Under the pieces are notes generated by a model. It made no database searches. It had not been told where the DNA came from and was given only the letters and a program-made list of their open reading frames with translations. A DNA stretch of 64,000 bases from Psettodes erumei (taxonomy: Eukaryota > Chordata > Actinopteri > Pleuronectiformes > Psettodidae), in assembly GCA_016785225.1 (NCBI GenBank), contig JAFBJZ010000888.1, forward strand, positions 2,546,501 to 2,610,500, in the 5' to 3' direction. Positions 34,901 through 48,400 of this stretch are shown in pieces (position 1 is the stretch's first letter; the number at the start of each line of letters is the position of its first letter). The position numbers and the translations under genes are program-made.

Positions 34901-37624
34901 CTTAGATCTACTATCTATTTCATCTTATCAAAATGAATGCATTGCCTCATGAAAAGCAGAGGAATTGTCCAAGGAAAAACAATCAAGATACTCGTTGAAT
35001 CACTGAATCACTCCTTTGCTGAGAGAGCAACATTTTTTTCAAAGTGTTGCATGTCATATGTGCCTTTGACAGTGATTACAACAAATGATGGAGCATGGAT
35101 GAGGCTGTTCCCTGGCCTCTTTGCAGTGAGAGCAGCGGTGTAATTGGGTAACAACCCACTTTATCATTGAAACCCAGGGACAGGACAGAGGGAGACAGAG
35201 GCATAGGGCAATGGAGACAGCCTGTATTGGACTCCTTTTAATATTATTAACTGCATGTCCATTTTCATTTGTACCCAGGCTGAGAGAGCATTGTGTGTGG
35301 GTGTGCATGTACTATGTGTAAGAGAAAAGAAATAGAGGAAGGAGACAGAGGACACACACAAATTTATCTGACAGCTCTGGACAATGTCAGATCCTTCCAC
35401 ATGAGAGTGCATATTTTGGATGCAATCTGCTCATTATTTATTACTTAACTACTGCTTTCATGACCATACCAAGCTTCCAAACATCATTAACAAACCAAGC
35501 ACAAATCCAGTCTTATTTATACAGCCAGGTGCACCAAGGGCACAGCAGGACAGGAGTATACTGGCAATCGAAGGCTTTTGACGATGTCCAGGTTGGAAAG
35601 TCCTAAATAATCCCACCTCCGCTTCAGGTCGATAAAGTTAATCATAAATGGCTATTTATTTTAGCGTTTCGATGTTTGGTTTATTTCTCATGGGAAAAGT
35701 TTGTGCTCAAAAAATGAAACGCATGCTGCTTTCACTTGATCCTCAAATGTAAATTGTCTAAATGATGTTGCTGAACGGACTTTTTAATAGACCTTTACAG
35801 GATACTCAAACATGCCAATATTAGCTCTGAAAAGGGTACAGAGAGGCTGATGACTATTATGGCAGTGCAGGTCCTGGGAGAGATTTGTGTAAATCAACAC
35901 TGAGAGAGTGAGCATGCTTATTGTGAGTAATTAGGGAGGAATGAAATTGAATGCGATTCCTACAGCAGCACAGCATGCTGCGCTAATGTAACAGAGCACT
36001 CATCAACTGCACGCCACAAAGCCAATATGAAAAACATCTGTTTCAACATTTCCCACTTCCCATAGCAATGTGCTTGAGTGGATTGTGGCACTGTGACCTT
36101 GATGGTGTTCCGTTTTTGTTCAACTACCAGTGGATGCGTTCGAGCCAGTGGCCCTGCTGCCTCCAAGGAAGAATTTGTTCTGTTATGGCTGCTAACCATG
36201 ACTGCTTTCACAGCAAGACAGTCAGAAATGTGGTAATATCCATTATATGATTACTGGGTGGGGGGTGAGGTGTATCAGCTGTGTGGAGGTGGTTTTGTCA
36301 AATGAGTGAATCAGGATCAGAATCAGAACGATGTATCAGGGACTTTCTTGCAATGAATGGGCAAGCACTAATTAAGCAGCATCAAAAGAAAATTGATAGC
36401 AAATATGTAAAATTATACTGGAGCGTGGTTCCAGCAGAGTACAACTGCTCTTCAGGAACTGGAGTTAGACTGACAATTGAAACTTTGTGGGTAGCAGTGG
36501 CAGGGGTGACAAGTTTACTGACAGTCCCTCAGTGGTGAATTGTGACTATAGGTCATTTTCACAGTGGACATTTCAAGTTCCCAATTATTACACTTTGTTT
36601 TAAAAAGATTTTCTTTATATTTGTGAAACTCTCCCAGAGCCTAGAAAAACAAAAAAGAAACACTAATTCACATGTGCAACCCACTGCACAGTTCGTGGCC
36701 AGCATGCACATCACCAGGACCCTGATACCGAAGCGATCATCAGTTTTACATTTCACACCTGTGATTTTTCCTACTGTGACAAGTAAAAATTTCTATAAAT
36801 GTCAGTAAAAGAAGTCTCTACCCCACTGATGATATTTATTCCAGGTCAAATACGTGTACTGAGTATGTGTCGCGTGCTTTAAAAGAGCAAAAAAACATGG
36901 CAAAATGAAGCAGATTAGAAGTCAGATAGATTTCTTCATTAAAAATATAAAACATTTTGCAATGTGGGGCAACTCAGACAATCCTTAGTCTGGCCAAATA
37001 AAGCCACCTGCTACCAGCTGCAAATTTACTGAACCAACTCTTGCTTATAAAAAAGGCAAACATTGAAAGATTACTGCAATAGCATCAACAACTTGACATT
37101 TCTGTGAAGATTTGTGCATGGGGAAATTATGTTTTAGGGCCCATCCTACTGCTCTCAGGTGCTGAAGTGTCCATGAGCTACTGAAGAGTGACCCTGGGGT
37201 GTGCTATAGTTTCTTGAGAGTTAGGAAGGCAGAGAGACACACTCAACCCAGACACCATGTGCTTCATCCTCCTACCGTCCAGTAGGTGTCAAGAAGCTGT
37301 AAAACGAGACGTGAATGCCCAAAGCTGCCTAATCATATCAGTAACAGACTCACAGCAGAGGACCTCTTCCATTATGCCTCTGCCTCAGAGGCTCAAGTCT
37401 CTTCACAGATCACATTCCGTACATGGCTTACGCTTTATTCTCCTCATGAGCAATTCTTATAGGTAGGAAGACAAGAGGCTTCCTACCGGTTTTTATTCTG
37501 TGGCACATCAGTGTACATCTGTGGCCTGTTTAGAAAGACTTCATTATAAACCATCAGTAATGTGATTTAAAACTTTTTTTTTTGTTGTACTTTCAATAAT
37601 TTTCCATGGCTCATGGTTTCACTA
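28911..37624. other. gene desert segment
   Basis: No gene is recognised. The part from 29040 to 29880 is GC-richer than its surroundings, without a coding signature. A small palindrome (TATATCAT/ATGATATA, 30829-30848) and an ACA triplet repeat (about 31191-31210) are present. The part at 32820-33190 and the part around 35800-36000 look unique and contain TAATTA-like and CCAATAA-like motifs. Confidence 0.5.
32820..33190. other. candidate conserved non-coding element
   Basis: A repeat-free stretch with moderate GC and retained CpGs (CATACGTCC, ATCGGCCGCC, ACGCGTC), several CCAATAA motifs and TGATTTGCCAAGATAAAG. It sits in the middle of the desert, well away from any exon. The texture resembles deeply conserved enhancers, but this is a judgement by eye. 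Confidence 0.2.
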
Positions 37625-37667
37625 AGCCACAACATTAAAATCAGTTACCGTTTTTAATGTTGTGGCT
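37625..37667. mobile_element. collapsed terminal-inverted-repeat element
   Basis: AGCCACAACATTAAAA (37625-37640) and TTTTAATGTTGTGGCT (37652-37667) are perfect 16-base inverted arms around an 11-base core. From memory, ends of the form CAGCCACAACATTAAAAC and TTTAATGTTGTGGCTGATC bound a widespread fish element. Here the two ends lie almost back to back, so nearly the whole interior is missing. Confidence 0.6.
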
Positions 37668-39984
37668 GATGGGTGGTATATCATATATACAGACATGTTA
37701 TTCCCAACTAATGTCTTATGAATGTCATTTCTAATTTTCACATCATCCTGACATGGTTTATTTCACATAGAAAACATAATAAATAATTTTCCGACTGTCA
37801 TCTTGGAATGAATTACAGATAAATCAAACTGTCGGCCTGCAAAAGTAATGTAGTGGATAAAATACAAGGAAACACAAGTTTGGCCTCTGGGTATTGTATT
37901 CACATTCCTGTTGGTTTTGAGGCGCTATCTTTGATATTTTCACATGCTTCTCCTGGGTTTTGGGGCCAAGCAAACAGTCTGGACCAAATGCTGGGCAGGA
38001 GGAGTCACCGGGAAACCCAAATATTATTTCAAAGAAATCCAATATGTGGGTACAAGTATGACAGCTAATAAGTTGGCCCCTATCCTTGCTGTGCACCACC
38101 CACTGAGTGGCGGCCACTGGCGTGTAAAATCCCACCCTCTGTCTGGATGACCTCACAGCTCGGACCTCTGCTGAGGCCAAGGTCTCCATCCAGGGTCCAA
38201 TAAGCCACCCCATAACTCGCTTACACTCTTTTCATTTGTCCTCCTTGCTCTTTTAGAGTACAAACACCACATAGTTGCAGTAACTCGGAGTCGGGTGCTG
38301 AGCGTCAGTTGAACACTACACTAGGTGTGTCCAGATTAGCGTGGGTTGCGGCCTGGCGCCTCCATTGTTCTTCGTTGTTATTTCAGAACCTAAAAAAGAA
38401 ACATATGCAGGATGGTTTTCACTGGCCGAGCCATCAGCGAGGGTCGTGTGAGCTCTGGTACAGAGGTCTTTCTTGCAGTCATGTAACTTTCAGGAGGGGA
38501 TAGCCACACCGCTTTTTGCTGCGTCATAGCCCTTTGCCAGGCATAATTACAATGTCAGTCTGTTTAAAAAGCAGTCTTACGGGAATGTGAGGGCCCCATT
38601 ACTGCATCAAGACCATGCGCTAGGGGCCATGGGGCCATAAAACACTCATCTGTGACCAGCAGTAAAAGAAGCAGCAGAGCAAAAAAATGGCACTATGACA
38701 ACATAGTATTTAGTGCAATAATAATCACACCCCTTTTTGCTTTTATTGCACGTAAGCTTGATTGATTCATTGCCTTGAGGAGAGAACACATGGAAATGTA
38801 CTTGTTAGTGTGTGTGACCAAGGCAGCACAGTTTTGCAAGGACTGTCTTCACTCATGTAGTGCCAAATGTGTCTTAAGTTGGAAAAACATAGAAGATAAG
38901 AGGTTGTTGTACAGAATCAGTGACATACATAGACCCCTTCAATATATTCCTCCTTATGTTGGGATTTTTCAGGCTGTACTGTAGTCACTTTTTCTTTAAT
39001 AAAATGCAATTTCAAAATAATTCATACTGAACTAGCAAATAGGGGTGTCTCTGGGGGACATTTTTATAGCTGGCATGGCTGTTGGGTAGTTTATAGTCAC
39101 ATGTGGACACCTGTGTGAATAAATCTCATAGCTTTCCAATTACAGCAGGATCAATTCTGACCAGGCTCTCTGCCACTTGTCTTTCATTATGATTTTTCAG
39201 TATTTCGCCATGCCATTCTGTTTAAGAACTGACATTATTATTATTACTAAAGGCCAGTTAGTACAGTGGTAAACAGTGTTAACGATATTTTCTTTTCCAA
39301 CAGTCTCCTTTAATTTAATGATAACTTGAGTCTGAAGACACAGAGGACACATGACTGACATGTCATCTTGCATGAGGTTGATACAGGTAACTAACTACAC
39401 AGCACGTTCCACTTAAGTGTGTTGAAAGGTTTTATTTATTCTCTATGGATTAGAAACAGATAACATAGAAAAAAATGAATAGGCGATAGTTGAGACACAT
39501 CTGTCATAAATAACAACGATGAGTTTGAGGTTGTTCCACTTTCATTCTCATCAAAAAGAAATCGTATATGGCTCTGCTTGGAAACTGAGAGCTTGACCAT
39601 TTGGAGACTTTTTGAGGTTTTATAGTATTTGCTGTTTCAATTAGTAACATTCACACTTGGTAAAATGAACCGTGCTAATAGATCATGTGAGAGTTTCTTT
39701 GAATGAAACCAAACAGACCAAATAATTTCTGCCGTTGACAAACCTGAAATGTACAGGGTAAAATACTGCAAACGTAAGAAATGTATTATCCACTTATAAA
39801 GTTGTATGGTGAAAGGAGTAAATACATCTTAACACAAATCTGATCTGGAAATGAGAGTGGTCAGCTCAACATCAAGATTATAGCAAGAAGTCTCTGTTCT
39901 GGAAATGTTATACTCATTACCTGCTTATTGTGTGACATAGCAGTGAATTTAGTCTCGATGCTGGTGTACATGAAATGCCTTGAA

Positions 39985-40215
39985 TACAACGCATGTAGAC
40001 TGTTTTTGGAGAACAAGCTGTGCTTGGAGCGAACTATGAAGAAATCATAGAAAGTAGTAGTTCAGAGCAGCCTGACGCCTCAGCTTTTGTCTCACAGGGA
40101 TTCATTTTACATGCATTTACGTCATTATGTGAAACTTGGGCCACATTTAAGGTGAACACCCGACATTGTAACATTATGACAGAAAACAAGAAAATGCATA
40201 ATAGGTCCCCTTTAA
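39985..40215 (+). mobile_element. interspersed repeat ending GCATAATAGGTCCCCTTTAA
   Basis: The block contains GGAGAACAAGCTGTGCTTGG, CAGGGATTCATTTTACATGC, GAAACTTGGGCCACATTTAA and the end motif ATGCATAATAGGTCCCCTTT. I remember this order, and especially the end motif, as a high-copy element of fish genomes. It is non-coding and fairly well preserved here. The exact ends and the superfamily are not determined. Confidence 0.5.
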
Positions 40216-40329
40216 GCGTAGGCATCTAATGATTTGGTGAAGGTTACATGGCTAAAAATAGGTTAGGGCAGTTATGTCAAATACAAAAAAAAATTACAAA
40301 AGTTAATGAAAACAAAAAGTACATAAAGT

Positions 40330-40420
40330 TGAGGCCCTCTTGTTATGAGTTGTGAATTGAACCTGGGTCACTGCAGTTAAAGGCAAAAGTACATAGCCCT
40401 CCACCATCCCAACCACAACA
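40330..40420 (-). mobile_element. possible tRNA-derived SINE remnant
   Basis: On the minus strand GACCCAGGTTCAATTCAC resembles a tRNA T-arm with a B box (GGTTCAATTC). Upstream on that strand is GGTGGAGGGCTATGTACTTT, in roughly the place of an A-box region. The tail and target duplications were not found. Confidence 0.3.
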
Positions 40421-43400
40421 GCCTTATTTTCCACTGTGCTATTTCTATGTCAAACCACTGCCTGTTTCTAGTCATGTAATCCTTTTGTGGTGGGAAAATG
40501 TATTTCTCACTTGTACAGTTTAAGATGTTGTGCTCTTTTCGCCAAATTTATGGACTCCACACTTACAGGATTGTCGTAGGATTTAATGCTAACTGGAAAT
40601 GATAACGGTGGGTTCAATGTTTTTGATGCCATTTGAATTGGACAGAAATAGACAGGGATTTTCCCAAGATAGAAATAACTGAAATGTTGGAGTGTATTAT
40701 GTAACAGTTGTTCACTCAGAGGTATCTATAGATGCCTCGCTTGTCAATCATCTGAAGGAGAGGAATGACGCCATGTGTGTCTTTGTAAATAACCACATGG
40801 AATTGTATCTAAAACACAGGCTCCTGCTTATGATTGAAATGGATGTGAATGGAGACATGGTGCTATTTTGTCTCCATTCATGTCATTTTCAATCATTGGG
40901 AAGAGCCAGAATTGTGCAAAGATATGAGCCTGTGTGGTTTCAAAGTAAGCATCAGAGTCTGAAGCAGTAAGGCAATAATAATGGGCCAAAGTAACGGTCA
41001 ATAACTATGAAACTCATGCAGGACTTCAAATTGACAAGTTAAATATATAATGTCTCCTGTCCAATCTGATAGAGCACTACATTTAAATCAAATAATGATA
41101 GGTAATGCAGAAGTTATTACTTATTGAAACATAATATTCTGAGAACTTTATTGAGTTCAATGTCCTGTTCAGTGTTAAAATCATAAAAGTCAGCGGTCTG
41201 TCGATATCCATATTCACCTCAGTCAGAATAAACAAGCCTTCAATGCAAGCATATTGAACAAAGATTTTATCATAAACATGCACACATGGAATGCTGTAAA
41301 ATGTCTGACCCTGGGTGATCCTTGATTCACACGAAACCTTAAAGGTTTGATGCCGTGATCAAGGCAAGAGCCCAAAGGGCCTGAACCAATAAAAGACAAT
41401 GGAAGATATCCAAATTTTCTGGACTGTTGTAGAATGAGAAGTGCTTGGCTCAGTTTGCTCCCTCCATCCAAGCGAAGGTTTGGGCTGGAGGCCTGTCTTC
41501 AGAGTCTTGACTGGATGCCAAGGGAGCAGGCCGCAGCAGAAAAACAGGTCAATACCGACTGTTAATGCCACGATTGGATGGTTTGTGGTCTGACCATTTG
41601 GAAGACTGAACAAAATAACATTTTACTGGGGTTCATAAACCTCTTGTGGATGTTCGAATGGCTCCTCCATAAATCCCAAAGTGTTGAAGGCAGAACGCTA
41701 AAGTCAAAACTATAGGAATGATAAAATGTGAATGCATAAATGCAGAGCTCCAGACAAGTCTCCAGCACACGTCGGAGAATTAAACCATCCTACATGTGGT
41801 ATTATGCAGGCAATATAAAAGGCCAGTAAAAATCAATGAGTGGTAAATGATAATCACTTAGCAAGGATACAGTGTGCCACAGTGCAGTGAGGATATATGT
41901 TAGACTCCTCTTTTCAGTAAATCTGAAGTCATGCCCTTGAGTCATACAAAGCCATCTCACTTGCTCACTTGTAATAATTAAAGTCGAACCAAAACTAAAA
42001 TTCATTTTTACCAAGAATCCTGTGCATTTTGTTCAAAAACGACTTGTACTTATCAGAAGTGCACAATACCTTGATGGTCTACATTGAATGTGAGGTTTGT
42101 TTGGTTTTGTTTTTTTTGGGGGGGGGGGCATCTGACATTGTTGGTAATTGTAACTGGCTTACATGTTTTGCCATTACATGTGTCCTATCTGTGATTTCAG
42201 CACTCTGAACATCACTTTGTGTCATGAAGAGAACCATGCAGGGTGCTGTGGTTACAGGATTGTCTGTTGCTGTCAGTTTTGACCATCTGGTCATTTGCTC
42301 TCACCACAAATGGATCTGTAAAATAGAGGCAGCTGATAATGGCAAAACCCCTCCTTTGTATGAGGTGAACTCTGCACTGAGCAAGCGCAGAAGCTGCCGA
42401 TGACTCGACGGGTGGAAAACATGAACGTCCACATTGAAATACAAACTTGAGATGATAGGTCCTCCCAAAAGTTGAATGTTGTAAACAGGACTGATATTTT
42501 AAACTGCTAACAGCACATTACCAATATATGTGTGTGAAAAAGGGTGAAAGTGAAACAAAAACTTTCTGATGTTAACGTTGATAAGGTCACTTTATGCTGT
42601 GCTCTTTTATGATTTGCTTTGGTCAGAAATGTCAGTCAGCAGCTGCTACAATAAACTCCCTCACTGAGGCGTTTCAGAGAACTCTTAGATACGGTTTCCA
42701 CAAATATGTCCTTTTTTATCATAATGTTTTATCATTACTTGAAAAATGGAAAGAGATGCACAATAGCTGCACTTAAAATGCTGAAAGAACTATGTGTACA
42801 TACTGATGCCAGCATGAAAATGAAGATTTCATCGATGTTATTGAAAAGTGACTCATCTGTTGAGCTGCAGACTTGTCTAATAGGGAAGCCAGCGAACGCA
42901 GACACATCTGTGTATTACATCTAGTAAGTGGTGCATCATCTGATTTGATGTTATTTAAGCGAGTGCATCCCCTTGAGAAGACAGAAATTATACTAATGTC
43001 TTGTATACTAACAATGAAGTAATGGCAGTTTGAAGTTGATCAAAAGCCAGCGGAAAGTGGATGTTCTGAGGTCAGGTTGAAAATAAAGTATACCCAAGAG
43101 GATATTCTTCACTTATGGTTACCATTATATGTACAAGATGCATTTGGCTCAATGTGGAAGCACCAAAGTACACATAATAACAGCTACAGGCGTCCTCAGT
43201 GTTATTAAACTTCACAGTTTAGCATGCATCTGTATAAAATCATCTGCTCTATCTCTGCGAGCCAGACTTGTTTATTTTCCAGATTCTGTCCTGGTCAGTT
43301 CATTCTTTTTTGCCCTTTAACCATTTATCTGTCTCATGTTGTGAGGAAAAGGCATCTTCATTTTAAGTAACAGATAACACCTGCTGGTCCATCTCCACTC

Positions 43401-43578
43401 TACCCCCTGCTTTTAGGTAAAAGTAGCACAAGTTAACACGCACATGTGGAATTTAGCCCTATGGTGGTTGGAAAGATGATCCTCTGAGAAGTGTGGCGAA
43501 CTCCTCAACGGAAGCCCAGCTGTGACCAATATATAACCCAGCATGAGTCATCCTGCCAAGACCCCACAGATATGATGA

Positions 43579-43620
43579 CCCCCCCCCCCCACACACACAC
43601 ACACACACACACACCACCAC
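43579..43620 (+). repeat. poly-C then CA microsatellite
   Basis: A run of about 12 C followed by about 12 CA units and a short CCA stretch. Confidence 0.9.
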
Positions 43621-43910
43621 CACTTCATTGTACTGTAGCTGCATCAATTGGGCCCCGGCAAGACAAGGGTTGCATCTCCCCTCTCTGATCGTCTTCAGAT
43701 GTTCCTACTCCCCCCTTGGGACAGCGAGAGGGCAGAGCAAGGGTGGAGCAGGGAACAAGAAACCAGGAGCATCAGTCATCTCCCGAAGGCCCTGGGTGTT
43801 TCATTTTATACACTGCTTCCTGAACTAATGCCACTGATTTGATTTGTCTAAGTTGGAGATACACTTCAGCGCTGCCCTATTCACTCAGCAACTTTGAATT
43901 ATTGTAGAAG

Positions 43911-43940
43911 CGTGCGTGTGTGTGTGTGTGTGTGCACGTG
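43911..43940 (+). repeat. TG microsatellite
   Basis: An uninterrupted run of about nine GT units, preceded by CGTGC and followed by GCACGTG. Confidence 0.9.
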
Positions 43941-44929
43941 TGCACAGGAATATGAGTGAATGGTTGGACCTTCATCATGAGATGACAGTGAACAATCAGT
44001 AAGACTGATGTAATGATAAAATCGATTGGGATTTGATACATGGCACCATCTCACTGCTCACCACAGCCGTTATTCCAAAGATATCACTGTTTCAGTGTGC
44101 CGGGGATTATACAGAACCACAGAGTTCTTTTTCCCTCCGTCCTGTGTGGCTGGAGCGAGCCACGGGGGTGATGAGGACAGTCTGGCTGACCCTTAACTCA
44201 AAGAAAAACCCCGGCAGGTCCCAGAAGCTCCTCAAACACAGAGATCGCATGAAAGGAAAGCTGTTGAAAGTAAACAAATTAGCAGTTGGCTTTTCATGTT
44301 GCCCTTAGGTTTGTGGGATTTCATTAGAGTTGGAAGTACATCCAACCACAGGTAAAAAACCCTCCTGGATGCAAAAAGATGTGGTTTGTGTTTGAAGCGA
44401 TAACCGCTTGGCTACTCCAAAACAAGTACAGTATGTCCAGATCCCGGGCTCATACACAGAAAGGACCTGAGGAGGCGGAAGACGCACTCATAGTAAGAGA
44501 GACCCTAACAGTGTCAGTAGGCCTTTCTCAATACAGATTATGCCAAGTTCAAAGTTGTGTTCTTGGAGATCAGACTTAGCAAGTTGAAGTTGGGGTCCGA
44601 ATTCAAGCACATCACATCTACACTCAACAACTGGGACAACAGCGTTGTTGCTGACATCAGCAGTTCAGGTGATCATAGTTAAACACAACTCTACACCTGT
44701 TATGTGGCAAATGTAATCTCAACTCAGAGGTCCATTTAACTGTTTCCTTTCAGAGATATCAGTCAGGTTGTCCATTTGATGCAGTCACTCACTGTTCCCA
44801 CTATTAATGTTTAATGTGGAATAATAAAGATATTAGGTTGAAAATAAAACATTGTTTGTGCGAAAATGGCATGTTTGATGTGAATCCACAGTTTAAATGT
44901 AACCTTATGTTAGATGGTATACTGTGTGC

Positions 44930-45460
44930 GTCACAGACAAAAAAATGTACTAATAGTCATCTTTGGAGACTTTGCCAGTTGTCCACAACTCTTCCTGCCA
45001 AGCTATTTTGAAACTCTAGATCTGAAAATATGCAGTGGAAGTCAGTTAGGAATTTTAATAAGAAATATTGTGTTACCAACAAAACCCGAGAAGTTTCATT
45101 TGAAATGATACATTTGATTTATCCTGTAAACCAGATGCTTTCAAGATTCAGAGACTATACAAATGGAAAGTGTGCGTTTTGCAGTATCAACACTGAGATC
45201 CACTGCCAACTATTTTATGAATGCCTACATATTAAATTATTTTGGTTGGATGGAAATATTTCTTTAAGACGCTGACTGGTTCAACTATTCAGCTATTTTA
45301 GAAAAAAACAGACATTTTTTTTATTACAAGGATATTGATTATAAAAGACCCTTTGAACTGTTTTATTACATATGGAAACTACTACATTCACCAGTGCAAA
45401 TGGACTAGAAAGAAACCACACATACAAATTCAAACATGCAGAACATTCATAATTTATGTG
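44930..45460 (+). pseudogene. broken L1-type LINE ORF2 fragment (C-terminal end)
   Basis: This is the degenerate 3' part of a non-LTR retrotransposon reverse-transcriptase gene. The frame from about 45030 reads QWKSVRNFNKKYCVTNK, then EVSFEMIHLIYPVNQMLSRF, then GKCAFCSINTEIHCQLFYEC and FWLD. That is the usual order of the zinc-binding domain after the polymerase in fish L1-clade elements, with the CxxC...H...C cluster visible. After a stop at about 45273 the match resumes in other frames: YKRPFELFYYIW near 45340, then YYIHQCKWTRKKPH near 45380-45420. Stops and frameshifts show that it is dead. The 5' part of the element is missing. Confidence 0.75.
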
Positions 45461-48400
45461 AAATTGTAACAATAATGCAACTTTAATCAGACTTAAGGGT
45501 ATACTACTAAATAAACATCAGAAAAAAATGGAGCAAAATTGTATCAATGTGCTCCAAATCACGCAAATGTAATGATAATAATAATAGAGTTTTAATTAAT
45601 TGCCTCTGTCCAATTAAAATTTTTATGGTGTCAGCACTGAGATGACAGTGATTGAAAATGACACGGGTCTCTTGGTGGAAAAAAAATGAAATTGTGTCTT
45701 TTTACCAATGTAGAGCAGAAGTCCATGGTTAACAAAATCCAAAACTGAAAGCTATGATGAAATAATAATTTCATCACTGACATTCAGAAGCAGCCAAACT
45801 ATTTTCAGAAGCGGTCACTGTGTATTTCAACATTCAGATCAACAGGAAATGATGGTGTACGGACTTGTATTCTGTGCCAAGATGGATCATGATCAAATGC
45901 TTAATTTATTCAGCAAACATACATGACATATACGTACATTACATTACATAGAGTATCTTAAATCCCCCTTCTCATTTCTCTCCTCTATGGAAAACAGAAA
46001 AGGCAAAAAAGAAAGGATGAAATAACATTTGCATACTATACAACAATGATCCCCTGGTTATGCTTGTCAGGAGCCTTCTGGTGGAAGATAGATAGTGAGA
46101 TTCAGTGTCTTCTGTGGTCTCTAAATGTGATGAATCCAAAATATCCACATATTTTCCCAGACACCCTATCTCTTTCGTACTCTGGTCCAGCCAGCAGGCC
46201 ATGTGTATTGGGCTTCACGCTTCCCAAGCCCCTTGCCTGCTTTCTACAGACCACGACTTCCTACCACAGGACCCCTGCTGCTCAGGCCAGACCACTCGTC
46301 TACCCAACATTAATGGCTCTGTTTAGTAACTCTGAGCCTTTCGCAGTTGAGCCAAGCACTCTCCAGGAGTCAAATTTGACATGGAGACCTGGAGCACATT
46401 CTCACAGATTCTGCTTAACCGGAAGAGGTCAAATCCAGCATCTCTCTCCACCACAGTCTTTTTATTCACCAGCTACCTAGTTCTTGTGGACTTTCAGGTT
46501 GACAAAGGCTCTTGAGGGACCACCACAGAGAGTGAGGTGTCCTCCAAGAGTCTTGAAGCCTAGTAGCTTTGGTGATCCCCTTACTTTCCCTCTAGTGCCA
46601 TCATGACATTGACATTTTGTGTTTACATTGAAATGCCTGTACAGCTTTCGGAAGCATTGCCTTTAGATATTCATGTTCTCTGCATGATGAACCCTACTGT
46701 GGTTATCTAGCTTGTCATTTAGCATAAATTTCACTTTCAGTTTTTTCAAATGTTTTGGTTCATCAACAAATTCCTATTCCTCAGTCTAGTCTTGCATAGC
46801 TGCTACCATTTGCTGGAGACTCTGGAGCTTGTTGAATGATGACTGATGTCAATCACCCATACATCACAAAAACCTTCCTGCACAAAGTATAGTCAGCTGA
46901 ACATTTAACCTATTAGCTGATCGTTGGTGCCAAGAAATAACACTCCCACAGTCACCATGTGTCAAATACTAGTCAATAGCAGATGGATAGTGCAACACCA
47001 TATATTCAAATTTAGATGACTCACACAGAATTAGCTTTGTGATTTGGTAGTTCTTAAAAACTGGACTCAGGTCAATACCATAATGTCTGTCTTTATTCAG
47101 CTTGGATATTAAATTCTGAAGGACCACCATGATCAGACTGCGTTCTGAACATGTGCGACTGCCAAGTCTCAATAAATAAAGCCTGAATAAAGTGTCTTGA
47201 TCCATGGGTGTATGAGTTTAATAGTGATTCAAGTTTTCACATTTTGTCAACCAATCAGCATGCAGCCATATATTGAAAGAAAAAGGAGAAACAAACTGCA
47301 GACATAACTCTGTGCTAATATGGTCAAAGAAGTGACTCCATTTGTTAGGGTTAGGTTTAGGGTTATCAGAAATGTCAAATGCATGAGAAGTTATGAATAC
47401 AATGTCCTCAGGTTTGACAGGTGTTGACTCAAAGTGTTAGTAGACATCATGTCAACAGATCAGCAGGAAAATCATGTTGGATGCTCAGACAGCACTCGTA
47501 TTGAGACACTACCCGTATTGAGCCATTAGATTATTGAAGGGCTGTGACAGCCATTGAATTGATTTCTGTGTGTGGTCAGGAGCTTGCTCTGGCTTGTCTC
47601 AGACCTACTAATGCAAACCAAACAAGCCTATACTGATAGTTTTAAAAATACACACAGTTCCAGGAAACTCAAAATCCCAAATAGGCAAATCATGTACAAT
47701 ATTACATTTACATTATGAAATATTTGTTTAACCCAAACCTTTATGTTGTGTTTATGAGTTCATTCAAATACAAAACCAAGCACATTTGTAATCGCTGTGT
47801 AATGTATTTGTAAATGTACATTAATCAAAGCATGGCATTAAATGTACATTAATTAATGTAAATTAATGTATTGTAATTTTGCTTATTACATGAAAGCTTC
47901 TATTTAATTTGATAATAACATATAACATATACAAATTAATTTCTGAAAGCTGTTTGGCTAGTGAGCAAAGAAGGGTCCACAGACTGATGGCACAAGCTTG
48001 TGTGGAAAATGTGCTGTTGAATCAGCCACCTCAAAACCTGTCAATTCTGCCAGCAAGCAGTACTGCTGGGCTTATGCTTGGTTTGGGATAATACAAACAT
48101 GGTGTGAAATATGCTACTTGTGACAACTGGCTCATGCACAGAATATATTTACAGTGTTAATCAGAATGAATGACAAACAAATATCCAGTCCTTACAAAAA
48201 AATTATAGAGATTATGGTTTATTCTCCACCACACAAACAAATATTAAACTGATTTACTAATCTAAAGACAACTGCAGATTGTACACATTCCTTTTTAACT
48301 AATGACAGAAGTTAAAGAAATAACCAAAATATGGTCATTATTATAAGAAGTAGAATTTGACATCATTTCCTTGACATCATTGCTACAGCTGCTACCACTA

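Larger units (their letters stand above)
37668..44929. other. gene desert segment
   Basis: No gene is recognised. Contents: an interspersed repeat (39985-40215), a possible SINE remnant (40330-40420), a poly-G run (42118-42128) and CA and TG microsatellites (43579-43620, 43911-43940). The remaining sequence is AT-rich with short open frames only. Confidence 0.5.

Noticed and set aside
46046..46480. 144-codon plus-strand open frame in the desert
   Set aside because: No family motif, no splice context and no codon bias. A second overlapping frame is also open.
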